Positions 17,703 through 26,250 of a DNA stretch of 37,285 nucleotides are shown piece by piece (position 1 is the first letter of the stretch; the number at the start of each line of letters is the position of its first letter). The stretch spans positions 1 through 37,285 of the forward strand of contig CAJUMQ010000023.1 of NCBI GenBank assembly GCA_910587035.1, given 5' to 3'. The notes under the pieces are model-generated. The model had not been told where the DNA came from, ran no database searches, and saw only the letters and a program-made list of their open reading frames with translations. Source of the stretch: an uncultured Desulfovibrio sp. Its GTDB lineage: Bacteria > Desulfobacterota > Desulfovibrionia > Desulfovibrionales > Desulfovibrionaceae. Made by a program: the position numbers and the translations under genes.

Positions 17703-17934
17703 CTATATCTCAAGCCAATTTTCGCCTAAATCTATAGGCAATAAAGCCCGGAATCATAATCCAGGATTACATGCCAGCCGCAATCTTTTGCAAAAGTTCA
17801 TATTCCCTGTGCTGCAAATGGCGTCAGGCTGCGATGACAACAAAAAGCTCGTCCCCGATCCAAGTCTGCTACGTTTTCGACTATATTTCAAGTCATATTT
17901 GCCTAAAATTATAGGCAGAGGAATATGGAATCAT
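17703..17934. repeat. Imperfect ~55-bp direct repeat pair with palindromic GCCTA-N6-TAGGC sites
   Basis: 17703-17757 and 17881-17934 align over their whole length with about 40 identical positions: both start CTATAT, continue TCAAG, hold GCCTA-N6-TAGGC (17724-17739 and 17901-17916), and end GGAATCAT. In the second copy the palindrome extends to TGCCTA/TAGGCA (17900-17917) and lies 15 nt before the XRE start codon, as expected for an autoregulatory operator. The first copy has no gene attached, suggesting a duplicated promoter whose gene was lost. The ~120 bases between the copies show nothing recognisable. Confidence 0.6.
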
Positions 17935-18196
17935 GAAAGAGATTCCATATCTGCCGCAAGCGTTTTCCCAGGTTCTGCGCGAAGTGCGCGCCGAGGCCGG
18001 AATATCCCAAAACGAGCTAGCCGCCAGAATTGGATGCGCGCGCTCATTCATCTCCTTCATGGAGACTGGCGTGAATCTTCCTGGCATGAACTCCCTCGTC
18101 ATTCTGGCTGATGCCCTTGGCATTCCGGCAGACAAGCTGGTCAGACGCGTATGCGAGCGCCTGCGCTGCCTGGAATTGCTGCAGATCAAAAAATGA
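17933..18196 (+). CDS. Small XRE-family helix-turn-helix regulator
   Basis: 87 residues, essentially a single HTH_3 domain: FSQVLREVRAEAGISQNELA, then a recognition helix region around CARSFISFMETGVN and LVILADALGIPADKLV. The start is ATG 17933 with AGAGGA about 9 nt upstream. It matches the regulator at 3137-3388 in length, spacing and many residues (YL/HL near the start, LRE-R-A--G-S/SK, DALKI/DALGI). It is divergent from the FecR operon, with the MBL relic and the repeated GCCTA-N6-TAGGC sites between. It ends facing the truncated 3' end of the integrase. It probably represses itself through the nearby palindrome. Confidence 0.85.
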   Translation: MKEIPYLPQAFSQVLREVRAEAGISQNELAARIGCARSFISFMETGVNLPGMNSLVILADALGIPADKLVRRVCERLRCLELLQIKK

Positions 18197-18289
18197 ACCG
18201 AAAAATCTGCAAGGGCGATTTTTTTCAGGATTGTCTTCCAGGTGCATGAAAAAGGCCCGGTTTCCCTGGCAGCGCGTTTTTGGAATATC

Positions 18290-19269
18290 TCAATCATCCG
18301 GGCAAAGGTCGTAAAATTCCTTGGCGAATGTGAACCCTTTCCTGGAATAGGCGGGGAAAAGCCACTCAAGGCCGTCGGTCAGCATTCTGAGCTCCCCGAT
18401 GATCTCCATGGCCTGCCTGGGCAGCGGCACTATGTGCTCCCGCCCCATCTTCATCCTGGACGCGGGCAGGAGCCATTCCGCGCCCTCCAGGTCGATCTCG
18501 GACCACCTGGCCGCGCAGAGCTCCATCGGCCTCACCATGAGCAGGGGCGCGAGCCTGAGCGCGGCCGCCGTCTCCGGCCTCTGCCTTTTGGAGTATTCCT
18601 CGATGTCGGCCAGGAGCCTGCCGATCTCGGCCTCCGTCATCTCCCTGTAGAGATGCCTCCCGTCCCTGCGCGGGGAGGGAGGCTTTTCCTGTAGGAGTCG
18701 ATCCCGATCAGTATCCGGTTGTCCTCCAATCTGCCCAGCGTGTCCGCGTACTCCAGGATCTTCCTGATCATGGAGAGGGTGCGCCTTGCGATCTCGAGCG
18801 TGCCCGCGTCGACCTTGCGCGACACGGACGCGGCTATGTCCTCCATCGTGACCAGGTTGAAGTCCTTCCCGCCCATCGCGCGGTTGACGGAGTCCAGGCG
18901 CTCGCGCTGGCGCAGGGCGTGGCCGGCCACCCAGCTCTTGGACTGCCTGCCGAACCACTCCTCCGAGAGCTCCCCGAAGGTCGCGGCGGCGCGCTTGCCG
19001 GGGATCGGAAGCGTCCCCCCGCGCCTGGCCCTCTTCAGGAGGTCCGCGGCCATCTCCCTGGCCTGGGCCAGGCCGATCTCCGGGTACTCGCCGAAGGTGA
19101 GGTTCTGGCGCCCCCCCGCCTGATCCGTGAAGCGGAGCCTCCACTTCTTCTTGGTGATCCCGTTCTTCCGCAGCGTCACCTTTAAGTAGAGGTTGTCGTC
19201 CACGAAAACCTCGCGCCCCTTCTCCGAACCCTTCATCGCCCTTATCTGGGCATCCGTCATCTTCCCCAT
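18290..19269 (-). pseudogene. Broken P4-type tyrosine integrase (frameshift and C-terminal truncation)
   Basis: The N-terminal 200 residues (MGKMTDAQIRAMKG...) show the DUF4102 arm-binding domain (VDDNLYLKVTLRKNG, WRLRFTD, LTFGEYPEIGLAQAREMA) and the core-binding domain. The catalytic start continues in another frame: REMTEAEIGRLL, then LRLAPLLMVRPMELCAARW with the first catalytic Arg. One base restored in the G run at 18682-18685 (C run on the coding strand) rejoins the frames as SYRKSLPP...RRDGRHLYREM. Translation then ends after KGFTFAKEFYDL, before the HxxR box and catalytic Tyr, so the enzyme is dead even if the frameshift is a sequencing error. It begins immediately after the AlpA-like gene's stop. 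The DNA is much GC-richer than the flanking XRE region. Confidence 0.85.
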
Positions 19270-19506
19270 CTAAAGTCCCCGTCTCCCCGCCAGCTCCCGC
19301 TGCTCGCGCCGCTTGGCCTCGAAGAAGTCCCGTATCACCTCCACGGGCCAGCCGAGCGCCCTCTCGGTGAGCCGTATCGGGGGGGGGAACGATCCCTTCC
19401 TGATCTCCCGATCGAGCGTCGTGCGGCTTATGCCCCCCATGAGCTCCCACACGGCCGCGAACTTCACGAACCCGTGCTCCGGCAGTCCGTCGTTGTGCTT
19501 TTCCAT
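19270..19506 (-). CDS. AlpA-like DNA-binding regulator / excisionase
   Basis: 78 residues from the ATG at 19506 (GGGGG 5 nt upstream). The sequence FVKFAAVWELMGGISRTTLD, then IRKGSFPPPIRL and RALGWPVEVIRDFFEAKRRE, is the AlpA/Prophage CP4-57 regulator pattern: a winged HTH, then the W-x3-EV..F end. Members control integrase expression or excision of P4-like islands. Its stop codon abuts the integrase ATG with no gap, so they are one transcript. The nine-C run in its coding strand (plus-strand G run at 19379-19387) leaves the frame intact. Confidence 0.85.
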   Translation of the reverse strand: MEKHNDGLPEHGFVKFAAVWELMGGISRTTLDREIRKGSFPPPIRLTERALGWPVEVIRDFFEAKRREQRELAGRRGL

Positions 19507-19973
19507 GTCCGCCCCCTTGCGCATACGTTTGCATAATCCTATACACAAAAGAGGCCATTTGGTCAACATCTCCAATGATTGCGGCAACTTGCGGCAAAAG
19601 CAAAGTTTGTCATCGCAATGGCCTTGTCATTCGCCAGCAGTGGCTCCAAATTGGCTCCAAAAAGTCAATAATTGGCTCCAAAAATGTTTTTTTGGCCGCC
19701 AAGGGCTTTTCCAGGCCGATGTGAAACGATTGCCCCAGGCAGGCCCGGAAAATGGCCATCACAAGCCCTGTTTCCCACTGGCCCGCGTCCGCGGGCGGGT
19801 GGCCGGAACGATCCCCGCAAGCCGCCCGCCAATTCCCGCAAGTGCGCGGAATATAAGGCGATACAGGCATTATTGGCCCAAATTCCCGAAGATCGTTTTT
19901 TGGGCCAATTTTGGGGCCATCGAAGCTGATATGAATGATGTCTAGCGGTGCAAAATGACAGGTTCTGGGAAGA
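19507..19973. other. Island end next to tRNA-Met: short repeats and stem-loop
   Basis: No believable gene. Three direct copies of (T)TGGCTCCAAA start at about 19640, 19651 and 19672. An 11-bp perfect inverted repeat, ATTGGCCCAAA (19872-19882) / TTTGGGCCAAT (19899-19909), encloses a 16-nt loop. The region lies between the AlpA/integrase pair and tRNA-Met, where a P4-like element would keep its attachment and arm-type sites. I found no second copy of the tRNA 3' end, so att boundaries are not defined. Confidence 0.45.
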
Positions 19974-19974
19974 G

Positions 19975-20014
19975 AAAAACCCCATAACCGACTGGATTTG
20001 CTGCGGTTATGGGG
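19975..20014 (-). terminator. Terminator of tRNA-Met
   Basis: On the minus strand an 11-bp perfect stem CCCCATAACCG / CGGTTATGGGG (20014-20004 and 19990-19980, 13-nt loop) is followed by TTTTT. It lies 29 nt after the tRNA 3' end. Confidence 0.85.
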
Positions 20015-20042
20015 CCATATCTTGGTGATCTGGAAATCTGGA

Positions 20043-20119
20043 TGGTAGCAAGGGAGGGATTTGAACCCCCGACCTGGCGGGTATGAACCGCCCGCTCTAA
20101 CCAACTAAGCTACCTTGCC
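20043..20119 (-). tRNA. tRNA-Met (CAT)
   Basis: A 77-nt cloverleaf on the minus strand. Acceptor GGCAAGG pairs with CCTTGCT; the anticodon stem GGCGG/CCGCC encloses TTCATAC, giving anticodon CAT; T-arm GGGGGTTCAAATCCCTC; discriminator A and encoded CCA (20045-20043). The G1-U72 pair and lack of the C1-A72 mismatch and GGG/CCC initiator stem argue for elongator Met (or Ile after lysidine modification) rather than initiator. The integrase island lies on its 3' side, so it is the probable attachment site. Confidence 0.93.
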
Positions 20120-20618
20120 AACGGGAGCTTTATAGCAAATCAAGATGCGAAAGACAACAAAATTCTGCATATTCCAGGGAATGATCCTGCCATGTCAGCG
20201 CCGCTGCAAAAAGAGCGCTCAACTGGAGAATTTTTGGACAGATAATTTTGATACTGTAAAAAAGTAGTACAGCCCGAGAGCGGCGCATCCCGGTTCAAAC
20301 ATCACCAACCCATTGATATATAAATACAATATATGTTGGCATGGCGTTTGCTATATAAGAGGCATGGCACGATGAGCCATAAAAAAACCGAATAGGGTAA
20401 AACAATAATCTGAAGTCCCGGAAACCCCGCAATGGCAGATCCGGTGGCAACAGTCAATATATATGTTCTCAAGGATCCGCCATTGCGGTAAATAAACCAG
20501 CGAGGCGCCAATGAAGCACAACACGGCTCCCGGTTCCGTCCTGTAAGCCGGGAGCATAAAAACTTCCATTTTGCAACAGACCCGTCCAAAAATTGTTTTC
20601 ATGCATCCTTCCTTCCTC
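20120..20618. other. Intergenic region with one doubtful small ORF
   Basis: About 500 AT-rich bases between tRNA-Met and the rel terminator. On the minus strand an ATG at 20602 (MKTIFGRVCCKME..., 83 codons, stop at 20351) follows a strong AAGGAAGG site 6-8 nt away, but the product is unusually Cys-rich, has no recognisable domain, and an overlapping frame is equally hydrophobic. It may be a decayed membrane protein or chance. No RNA gene recognised. Confidence 0.3.
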
Positions 20619-20651
20619 AAAAAGGCCACTGCCAAGGGCAGCGGCCTTTTT
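20619..20651 (-). terminator. Rho-independent terminator of rel
   Basis: The inverted repeat AAAAAGGCCACTGCC (20619-20633) / GGCAGCGGCCTTTTT (20637-20651) forms a GC-rich stem with a 3-nt loop and one mismatch. On the minus strand it ends in TTTTT, 33 nt after the rel stop codon. Confidence 0.85.
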
Positions 20652-20683
20652 GCACATTCGACAATCAGGTTGGTTTTAAGCCA

Positions 20684-22840
20684 TCAGGCCTCGGTATCGC
20701 GCACCACCTCAAGAATGGATGGGAGTACCCGGATCTGCTCAATCAGCCTGTACAGCTGGCTCGCGTTTTTAACCTCTACCGTAAAACGGAGTCTGGCGCG
20801 GCCATCCACCTGAATTGCCATGTTGATGCCGGTGATATTGATATTCTGCGCCGAAAAAACCTGCGAAACATCCGCCAGCACTCCGCAGACATTCTGTGCG
20901 ATGATAAATATGCCTGCCTCATAGGGTTTTTCCTCCTCGCCCTCCCAATGCACGGAAATAAGCCTTTCCGGCTCCATATTCGCCACATTGGGGCAGTCGG
21001 CCCTGTGCACGGTTATGCCCATGCCCCTGCTTATGTAGCCGATTATTGGATCGCCAGGCACGGGATTGCAGCATTTGGCAAAACGCATGAGCACGCCGTC
21101 AACGCCGGCCACTCCAACGCCTTCTGTTCTGTTTCTGGCAGCCTCCCGGCTTTCCTTGAGTGTCGGGGGGGCCGGCTCCTGGGTATTGGGGCTGTCCGGA
21201 TGCAGGACTGCATAGAGGCGATTTAGCACCCGGCGCGGGGTTATGTGGGCATACCCCACCGCAGCGATCAGTTCATCAACCCCGTCATAATTCATATCCT
21301 GGGCGACAATGGCCAACTGCCCTTCCTTGAATGCCCTGGCCACATTCAGGCTTACCTTGCGTCCCTCCTTTTCCAGCAGCTCACGGCCCAGGTTGAGGGC
21401 GTGCGCCCTCTCTTCCGTGCGCAGATAGTGCTGTATGCGGCTGCGTGCCCTGGCAGTCTTGACCATCTTAAGCCAGTCACGATTGGGATTGCGCGCGGGA
21501 TCCGTGACAATCTCCACTACATCCCCATTTTTCAGCTCTGTTCCCAGCGGCGCAAGCTTGCCATTTATTTTGGCGCCAGAGCAATGATGGCCAACCTTGG
21601 TATGAATCAAAAAGGCGAAATCCAGAGGAGTGGCTCCCTCCGGCAGTTCCTTTACATCACCGGCAGGGGTATAGACATAGACCTCGTCCTTAAAGAGATC
21701 CAGTTTAAGAGAGTGCATGAACTCCCGCGAATCGGCCTCTTCGCCCTGCCTTTCAAAAATCTCCCTCAACCATGAAAACTGCTCCAGATCCTTGCTGTTA
21801 ACCCGGCCATTTTCCTTGTACAGCCAGTGCGCGGCAACGCCATGCTCCGCCTGGCGATGCATTTCCTCAGTGCGGATCTGGATTTCTATGCGCTCACCCT
21901 CCGGGCCAATGACGGTGGTATGCAGGCTCTGGTAGCCATTGGCCTTGGGCATGGAGATGTAATCCTTGAAACGTCCATACACCGGGCGCCACTGTGCATG
22001 CACAAGGCCCAGCACCGCGTAGCAGTCCCTGATGTCCTTGACCAGCACCCTGAAAGCCATGATATCGTGCATTTCATCCAAAGTAAGGGACTGGGACTGC
22101 ATTTTTTTGTAAATGCTGTACTTGTGCTTGATTCGTCCATAAACCTGGCCTTCAATCCTGTTCTCACTGAGGATTTCCTTAAGCATTTCCACCACCTTAT
22201 CGATGATGTGCTTTTCAACCACCTGATGATTGTCCAGCCAGTGCTCAATCTGATTGTATATGTCCGGCCGCAGATATTTAAAGCTTAAATCCTCGAGCCT
22301 GCGCTTGAGAACATTAAGCCCCAGCCTGTTGGCCAGGGGGGCATAGATGTCCATGGTCTCCTGGGCTATGCGCCTCTGCTTGTGGGCCTTCTGAAAATCA
22401 AGGGTGCTCATGTTGTGCAGCCGATCAGCCAGCTTGACCATGAGCACACGCATGTCATGGCTCATGGCAAGAATCATCTTGCGGATATTTTCCGCCTGGG
22501 CCTCCTCCTTGTTTTCAAAGGGGATCATGCTGATTTTTGTGACGCCATCCACGATATCGGCCACTTCCTCGCCAAAATTTTCGTCGATCTCCTCAATGGT
22601 GGCCTTGGTGTCCTCAACGGTGTCATGCAGCAGGCCGGCGGCCACAGTGGGCTCGTCAAAGCCCATATCCGCCAGTGTGTAGCCAACAGCCAGGGGATGG
22701 GAGAGATAGGGCTCGCCGGATAGCCTGGTCTGTCCCGCATGGGCTGTGGCGGCATAGACATAGGCATGTTGGATGAGCTCGAGGTTGGCATCGCTGTTAT
22801 TGGCGCTGACCTTGTCCAGTATTTCCTGTATTCTTCTCAT
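20684..22840 (-). CDS. rel: Bifunctional (p)ppGpp synthetase/hydrolase (Rel/SpoT family)
   Basis: 718 residues, full length. It makes and degrades the stringent-response alarmones. The N-terminal hydrolase HD domain is intact (GLLHDTVEDT, H72-D73; VKLADRLHNMSTL). The synthetase domain has GRFKDYISMPKANGYQSLHT (about 300-320). TGS domain about 395-455 (VYVYTPAGDVKELPEGATPLDFAF). The regulatory C-terminus holds MRFAKCCNPVPGD and ends in an ACT domain (about 645-718). Both active sites look complete, so this is a Rel-type enzyme and may be the only RSH protein. It is monocistronic, with a terminator directly downstream and a divergent secreted-protein gene upstream. Confidence 0.96.
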   Translation of the reverse strand: MRRIQEILDKVSANNSDANLELIQHAYVYAATAHAGQTRLSGEPYLSHPLAVGYTLADMGFDEPTVAAGLLHDTVEDTKATIEEIDENFGEEVADIVDGVTKISMIPFENKEEAQAENIRKMILAMSHDMRVLMVKLADRLHNMSTLDFQKAHKQRRIAQETMDIYAPLANRLGLNVLKRRLEDLSFKYLRPDIYNQIEHWLDNHQVVEKHIIDKVVEMLKEILSENRIEGQVYGRIKHKYSIYKKMQSQSLTLDEMHDIMAFRVLVKDIRDCYAVLGLVHAQWRPVYGRFKDYISMPKANGYQSLHTTVIGPEGERIEIQIRTEEMHRQAEHGVAAHWLYKENGRVNSKDLEQFSWLREIFERQGEEADSREFMHSLKLDLFKDEVYVYTPAGDVKELPEGATPLDFAFLIHTKVGHHCSGAKINGKLAPLGTELKNGDVVEIVTDPARNPNRDWLKMVKTARARSRIQHYLRTEERAHALNLGRELLEKEGRKVSLNVARAFKEGQLAIVAQDMNYDGVDELIAAVGYAHITPRRVLNRLYAVLHPDSPNTQEPAPPTLKESREAARNRTEGVGVAGVDGVLMRFAKCCNPVPGDPIIGYISRGMGITVHRADCPNVANMEPERLISVHWEGEEEKPYEAGIFIIAQNVCGVLADVSQVFSAQNINITGINMAIQVDGRARLRFTVEVKNASQLYRLIEQIRVLPSILEVVRDTEA

Positions 22841-23137
22841 TGTTCTGTCTTGCGTGCTGCCTGATGAGGGTTTTTATGGCATGCCATACTTTACTGGAAT
22901 ATGCGCTTAAAATTTCCTGTCCAGTAAATATGTTACCGCGGCAAATGCATTGTCAATGCCTGTTGCCATGCTTGTAATTTGACGGTGATAATATTATTTA
23001 TTCCCTGCTGTGCCGGCATTCAGCCCCCTGACTCTCCTCCGCCGGACTGCCGCGGAGCATTTCCGCGCCCTCTTGCCATCAAAATTAGCCGGCAATTACA
23101 CCGCTGCGCTGTAATTGCCGTGCCGGAGAAAATACCC
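22841..23137. promoter_or_regulatory. Divergent promoter region with inverted repeats and a 5' UTR hairpin
   Basis: Region between rel (minus) and the secreted protein gene (plus). It holds a 12-bp palindrome ATGGCATGCCAT (22876-22887) and inverted repeats TTTACTGGA (22890-22898) / TCCAGTAAA (22920-22928) spaced 21 nt. Just before the plus-strand gene, an 11-bp perfect stem CGGCAATTACA (23090-23100) / TGTAATTGCCG (23110-23120) with a 9-nt loop ends 4 nt before the GGAG ribosome site. That hairpin could influence translation. No regulator can be assigned. Confidence 0.45.
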
Positions 23138-23734
23138 ATGCTGAAGACCATAATCATTGCAATGGCGCTGCTGCTGCCACTGCCGGCCATTGCGGCCCAG
23201 GCGGACGCAGATGCCGCACCCGCTCAGACTGAAAAAAAAGCGGATGAGAGCGCTGATAAAAAAATATCAACCGAAAGCAAAAAGGCATCTGAGGAAAAAC
23301 CTGGCGATACTGCCCCCAACGCGGAAAAAAGCGCGCCTGCCGAATATTCCTGCAAATATTTCACAGTGAAAATGCCGGAAGGCTGGAAGGCCATAGTGCC
23401 ACCAACTGAACAGCAGGGCAATGTCAATGCCATTTTTGCGCGCAATACAGGCATGCCTGTGGTCACAATGGTCATTGGCCCCAACCTCGGCGCAAATGCA
23501 AAGACCATTGCCGAAATGTTCAGCGAGCAGTTCAAGGCGGACAAGGCCCCTGTGGAAAAAAATGGCCAGTACAGTTTTACATTTCCCCAGAATGATCTAA
23601 CAGCAAGAGCATTCATAACAGTGGAAGGCTCTGAATTTATGGTCATGACAATTGTTGGCAGCCAGAAGGAAGGCCGCGATTTTGTCAAAAAATACATCCA
23701 TAGCGAGGAGTATGCCAAACTTCTGCCGCAATAG
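23138..23734 (+). CDS. Secreted protein of unknown function
   Basis: 198 residues from the ATG at 23138 (GGAG 9 nt upstream); the frame is open further back but that part crosses the hairpin and looks non-coding. Signal peptide MLKTIIIAMALLLPLPAIAA. Then a low-complexity charged linker of Ala/Glu/Lys/Asp/Ser (about 20-65), and a compact domain (about 68-198): YSCKYFTVKMPEGWKAIVPP, VTMVIGPNLG, YSFTFPQND, VMTIVGSQ. The strand pattern with an initial PEGW resembles PsbP/DUF1795-like small periplasmic domains, but I cannot assign it firmly. A single Cys remains after the signal. Confidence 0.7.
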   Translation: MLKTIIIAMALLLPLPAIAAQADADAAPAQTEKKADESADKKISTESKKASEEKPGDTAPNAEKSAPAEYSCKYFTVKMPEGWKAIVPPTEQQGNVNAIFARNTGMPVVTMVIGPNLGANAKTIAEMFSEQFKADKAPVEKNGQYSFTFPQNDLTARAFITVEGSEFMVMTIVGSQKEGRDFVKKYIHSEEYAKLLPQ

Positions 23735-23926
23735 AAATATGCGGCAATAAAGTTGAAATTGCCCCAATTTCGACCATATGGCATGGCGCTTCACAGCAAA
23801 ATGCGGTTTCGCTGTTCGCTCTTGGCCGCCCTGTCCGATCTCGCAGCCTGGCGCATAGTCTGTTTTAAATCGACATATGCCATATAAGGCCACAGGCTGC
23901 CGGGCTGCAATGATGACAGCGAAAAT

Positions 23927-23961
23927 GAATGAAAATATCCATATTACGGATATTTTCATTC
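23927..23961. terminator. 14-bp perfect inverted repeat between convergent genes, possible terminator
   Basis: GAATGAAAATATCC (23927-23940) and GGATATTTTCATTC (23948-23961) form a perfect stem with a 7-nt loop, between the secreted protein gene (ends 23734) and glnN (ends 24005). The stem is AT-rich. On the minus strand it is followed by ATTTTCGC, so it could end glnN transcripts. Poly-T follows on neither strand as a clean run, so the assignment is tentative. Confidence 0.5.
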
Positions 23962-24004
23962 AAAAAATCGCTATCGGGCGTGGCCGCGTCTGGCCATGCC
24001 GCAG

Positions 24005-26197
24005 CTATTTGCCAAAGAGGATCTCCTGATAGTTGGGGAGCGCCCAAAGATCATCAGCCACCAGCAGTTCCAGAGCATCCGCGCATTCCCTGACAGCTCC
24101 CATCATGGGCAGAACCTTGTCGCAATAAATTCTCGCGGCATCCAGGCCTTCGCCGGCGCCTTCCGCCTGTGCCAGCGCAGTCTCCAGGGCATCCACCTTG
24201 CCGCCCATGGCCGTCAGCTTTTCGCTGAGCTGGCGCAATATGCTGCCATCCCAATAAATACCAGCCTGGCGCATGTGCGTTGCTGTAGTCGCAAGCTCAC
24301 CCTGATAACGCATGGCCGCCGGGTAGATTATGGTTCTGGCCATTCTGATGGCCAGATTTGCCTCTGTGCGCACAGTCTTGCAATACTGCTCCAGATATAT
24401 TTCCTGTCTGGCCCTGAGCTCGTCCCTGGTCAGAACGCCCTGACTCTGGTAGAGATCCAGCACAGGCTGGCTTGTCAGCTCCTGGATGGCCTCCGGCGTG
24501 GAGGGCAGATCCGGCAGACCCCGCCTGCGGGCCTCCTTGTGCCAGACCTCGGAATAACCATCCCCATTGAAAATGACAGCACTATGCTCCTCCATGACAT
24601 GGGTTATTAAGGATTCAACAGCGGCATTGAACTCCAGGCCATTCTTCATTTCCCTTTCCAGCCAGTCCGCCGCGAAACCAAGGGAATCCGCCATCATCAC
24701 ATTGAGTGCCGTGATCGCTCCGGCAGCAGACTGGCTCGAGCCCACAGCCCTGAATTCAAAACGGTTGCCAGTAAAGGCCACAGGGCTTGTGCGGTTGCGG
24801 TCTCCTGGATCCGTTGGCAGTGGAGGCAATGTATCCACCCCCACATTCATGGTGCGGCCGGACTTTTCACTGGCGACATTGTCCGCCCTGCCCGCGCGGA
24901 AGGCCTCAAAGACCTCTGTGAGCTGATCGCCAAGAAAAATGGACATGATGGCTGGCGGGGCTTCATGCGCCCCCAGACGATGGTCATTGGATGCGCTGGC
25001 CACAGTTGCCCGCAAAAGGCCCCCATATTTATGCACGGCGCGGATCATCGATGCGCAAAAGACCAGAAACTTGGCATTGGCATGGGGAGTTTCCCCTGGG
25101 TCAAACAGGCTGCCAAGCTCTGAGTTGCCAAGGGAATAGTTCACATGCTTTCCCGATCCATTCACACCGCTGAAAGGCTTTTCATGCAAAAGGCATTTCA
25201 GGCCATATCTCTTGGCCACATTGCGCAGGGTGGACATGATGATGTGGTTGTGGTCAACAGCCAGATTGCTTGCCTCATATAGGGGCGCGATTTCATACTG
25301 GCTTGGAGCCGCCTCATTATGCCTTGTGCGCACCGGCACGCCCAGCTTGTAGAGGTCCCGCTCCACCTCCATCATGCAGGAAAGCACCCTTTGCGGAATG
25401 ACGCCAAAATACTGATCGCTGAACTCCTGCCCCTTTGCCGGTTTGGCACCAAACAGGGACCTGCCGGCAATCTGAAGATCAGGCCTGGCAAAATTGAAAT
25501 TGTGATCAATGAGAAAATATTCCTGCTCCAGCCCCGCATAGGACTGGATGGGAAATTCCGTTTTTATGTCAAACAGCTGCAACAGTCTTTGCGCCTGTCT
25601 GTTCACGGCCTGATTGGAGCGCAAAAGCGGCGTTTTTTTATCCAGGGCCACCCCTGTCCACGAGAGAAACATGGTGGGAATGCATAAAAAGGTGCCATTG
25701 GGGTTTTCCATGATATAGGCCGGGCTGGTGACATCCCATGCCGTGTACCCCCTGGCCTCAAAGGTGGAGCGCAATCCGCCGGAGGGGAATGAGGAGGCAT
25801 CAGGCTCTCCGCGAATCAGCATGGAGCCGGAAAACTCCGCTATTACGCCGCCATTGCCATCCGGCATCAGAAAGCTGTCATGCTTCTCGGCGGTCTGTCC
25901 GGTCAACGGGTAGAATATGTGCGTAAAATGTGTGGCCCCTTTTTCAATGGCCCAGTCCTTCATTACTGCGGCCACTGTGTCGGCTATGCCTGGGTCCATT
26001 CTTTCGCCAAAGGCTATTGTCTTGTGCAGGGACTTGTAAACATTCTTGGGCAGTCTTTCCCGCATCACACGGTCATTGAACACATTGCAGCCAAAAATAT
26101 CGGTGGGGCGCATTTCCGCAAAATTGAGAGGCGCAAAATCCGGCTTATAGGATGTTATGGCCTGAATCGCATTGTTACGTCCTGAATTGCCGCTCAT
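24005..26197 (-). CDS. glnN: Glutamine synthetase type III
   Basis: 730 residues, the size of GSIII subunits and far longer than GSI (about 470). It joins ammonia to glutamate using ATP in the cytoplasm. Signatures: FAEMRPTDIFGCNVFND near the start, THFTHIFYPLTGQTAEKHDS, FSGSMLIRGEPDASSFPSGG, ARGYTAWD, RHNEAAPSQYEIAPLYE, GVNGSGKHVNYSLG, RLGAHEAPPAIMS and NRTSPVAFTGNRFEFRAVGSS. These include the conserved Glu metal ligands and the ATP-site Arg. It starts 53 nt after the FKBP stop on the same strand and may be co-transcribed. No PII-box or riboswitch was recognised upstream. Type III enzymes occur in Bacteroidetes, some Desulfovibrionales, cyanobacteria and protists. Confidence 0.96.
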   Translation of the reverse strand: MSGNSGRNNAIQAITSYKPDFAPLNFAEMRPTDIFGCNVFNDRVMRERLPKNVYKSLHKTIAFGERMDPGIADTVAAVMKDWAIEKGATHFTHIFYPLTGQTAEKHDSFLMPDGNGGVIAEFSGSMLIRGEPDASSFPSGGLRSTFEARGYTAWDVTSPAYIMENPNGTFLCIPTMFLSWTGVALDKKTPLLRSNQAVNRQAQRLLQLFDIKTEFPIQSYAGLEQEYFLIDHNFNFARPDLQIAGRSLFGAKPAKGQEFSDQYFGVIPQRVLSCMMEVERDLYKLGVPVRTRHNEAAPSQYEIAPLYEASNLAVDHNHIIMSTLRNVAKRYGLKCLLHEKPFSGVNGSGKHVNYSLGNSELGSLFDPGETPHANAKFLVFCASMIRAVHKYGGLLRATVASASNDHRLGAHEAPPAIMSIFLGDQLTEVFEAFRAGRADNVASEKSGRTMNVGVDTLPPLPTDPGDRNRTSPVAFTGNRFEFRAVGSSQSAAGAITALNVMMADSLGFAADWLEREMKNGLEFNAAVESLITHVMEEHSAVIFNGDGYSEVWHKEARRRGLPDLPSTPEAIQELTSQPVLDLYQSQGVLTRDELRARQEIYLEQYCKTVRTEANLAIRMARTIIYPAAMRYQGELATTATHMRQAGIYWDGSILRQLSEKLTAMGGKVDALETALAQAEGAGEGLDAARIYCDKVLPMMGAVRECADALELLVADDLWALPNYQEILFGK

Positions 26198-26250
26198 GGA
26201 ATCACTCTTTTATTTTAGGGTGGCTGGCGCTGGAAAAACTGCCCGGCAAA

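Noticed and set aside
18290..19603. 437-codon frame spanning the integrase region
   Set aside because: Only its last ~120 codons match an integrase; the rest is an Arg/Gly/Asp-rich shadow of the true integrase N-terminus and AlpA-like gene in another frame.
20302..20602. Overlapping small frames before the rel terminator
   Set aside because: Strong ribosome-like site but competing frames, Cys-rich product and no recognisable family; kept only as a note in the intergenic entry.
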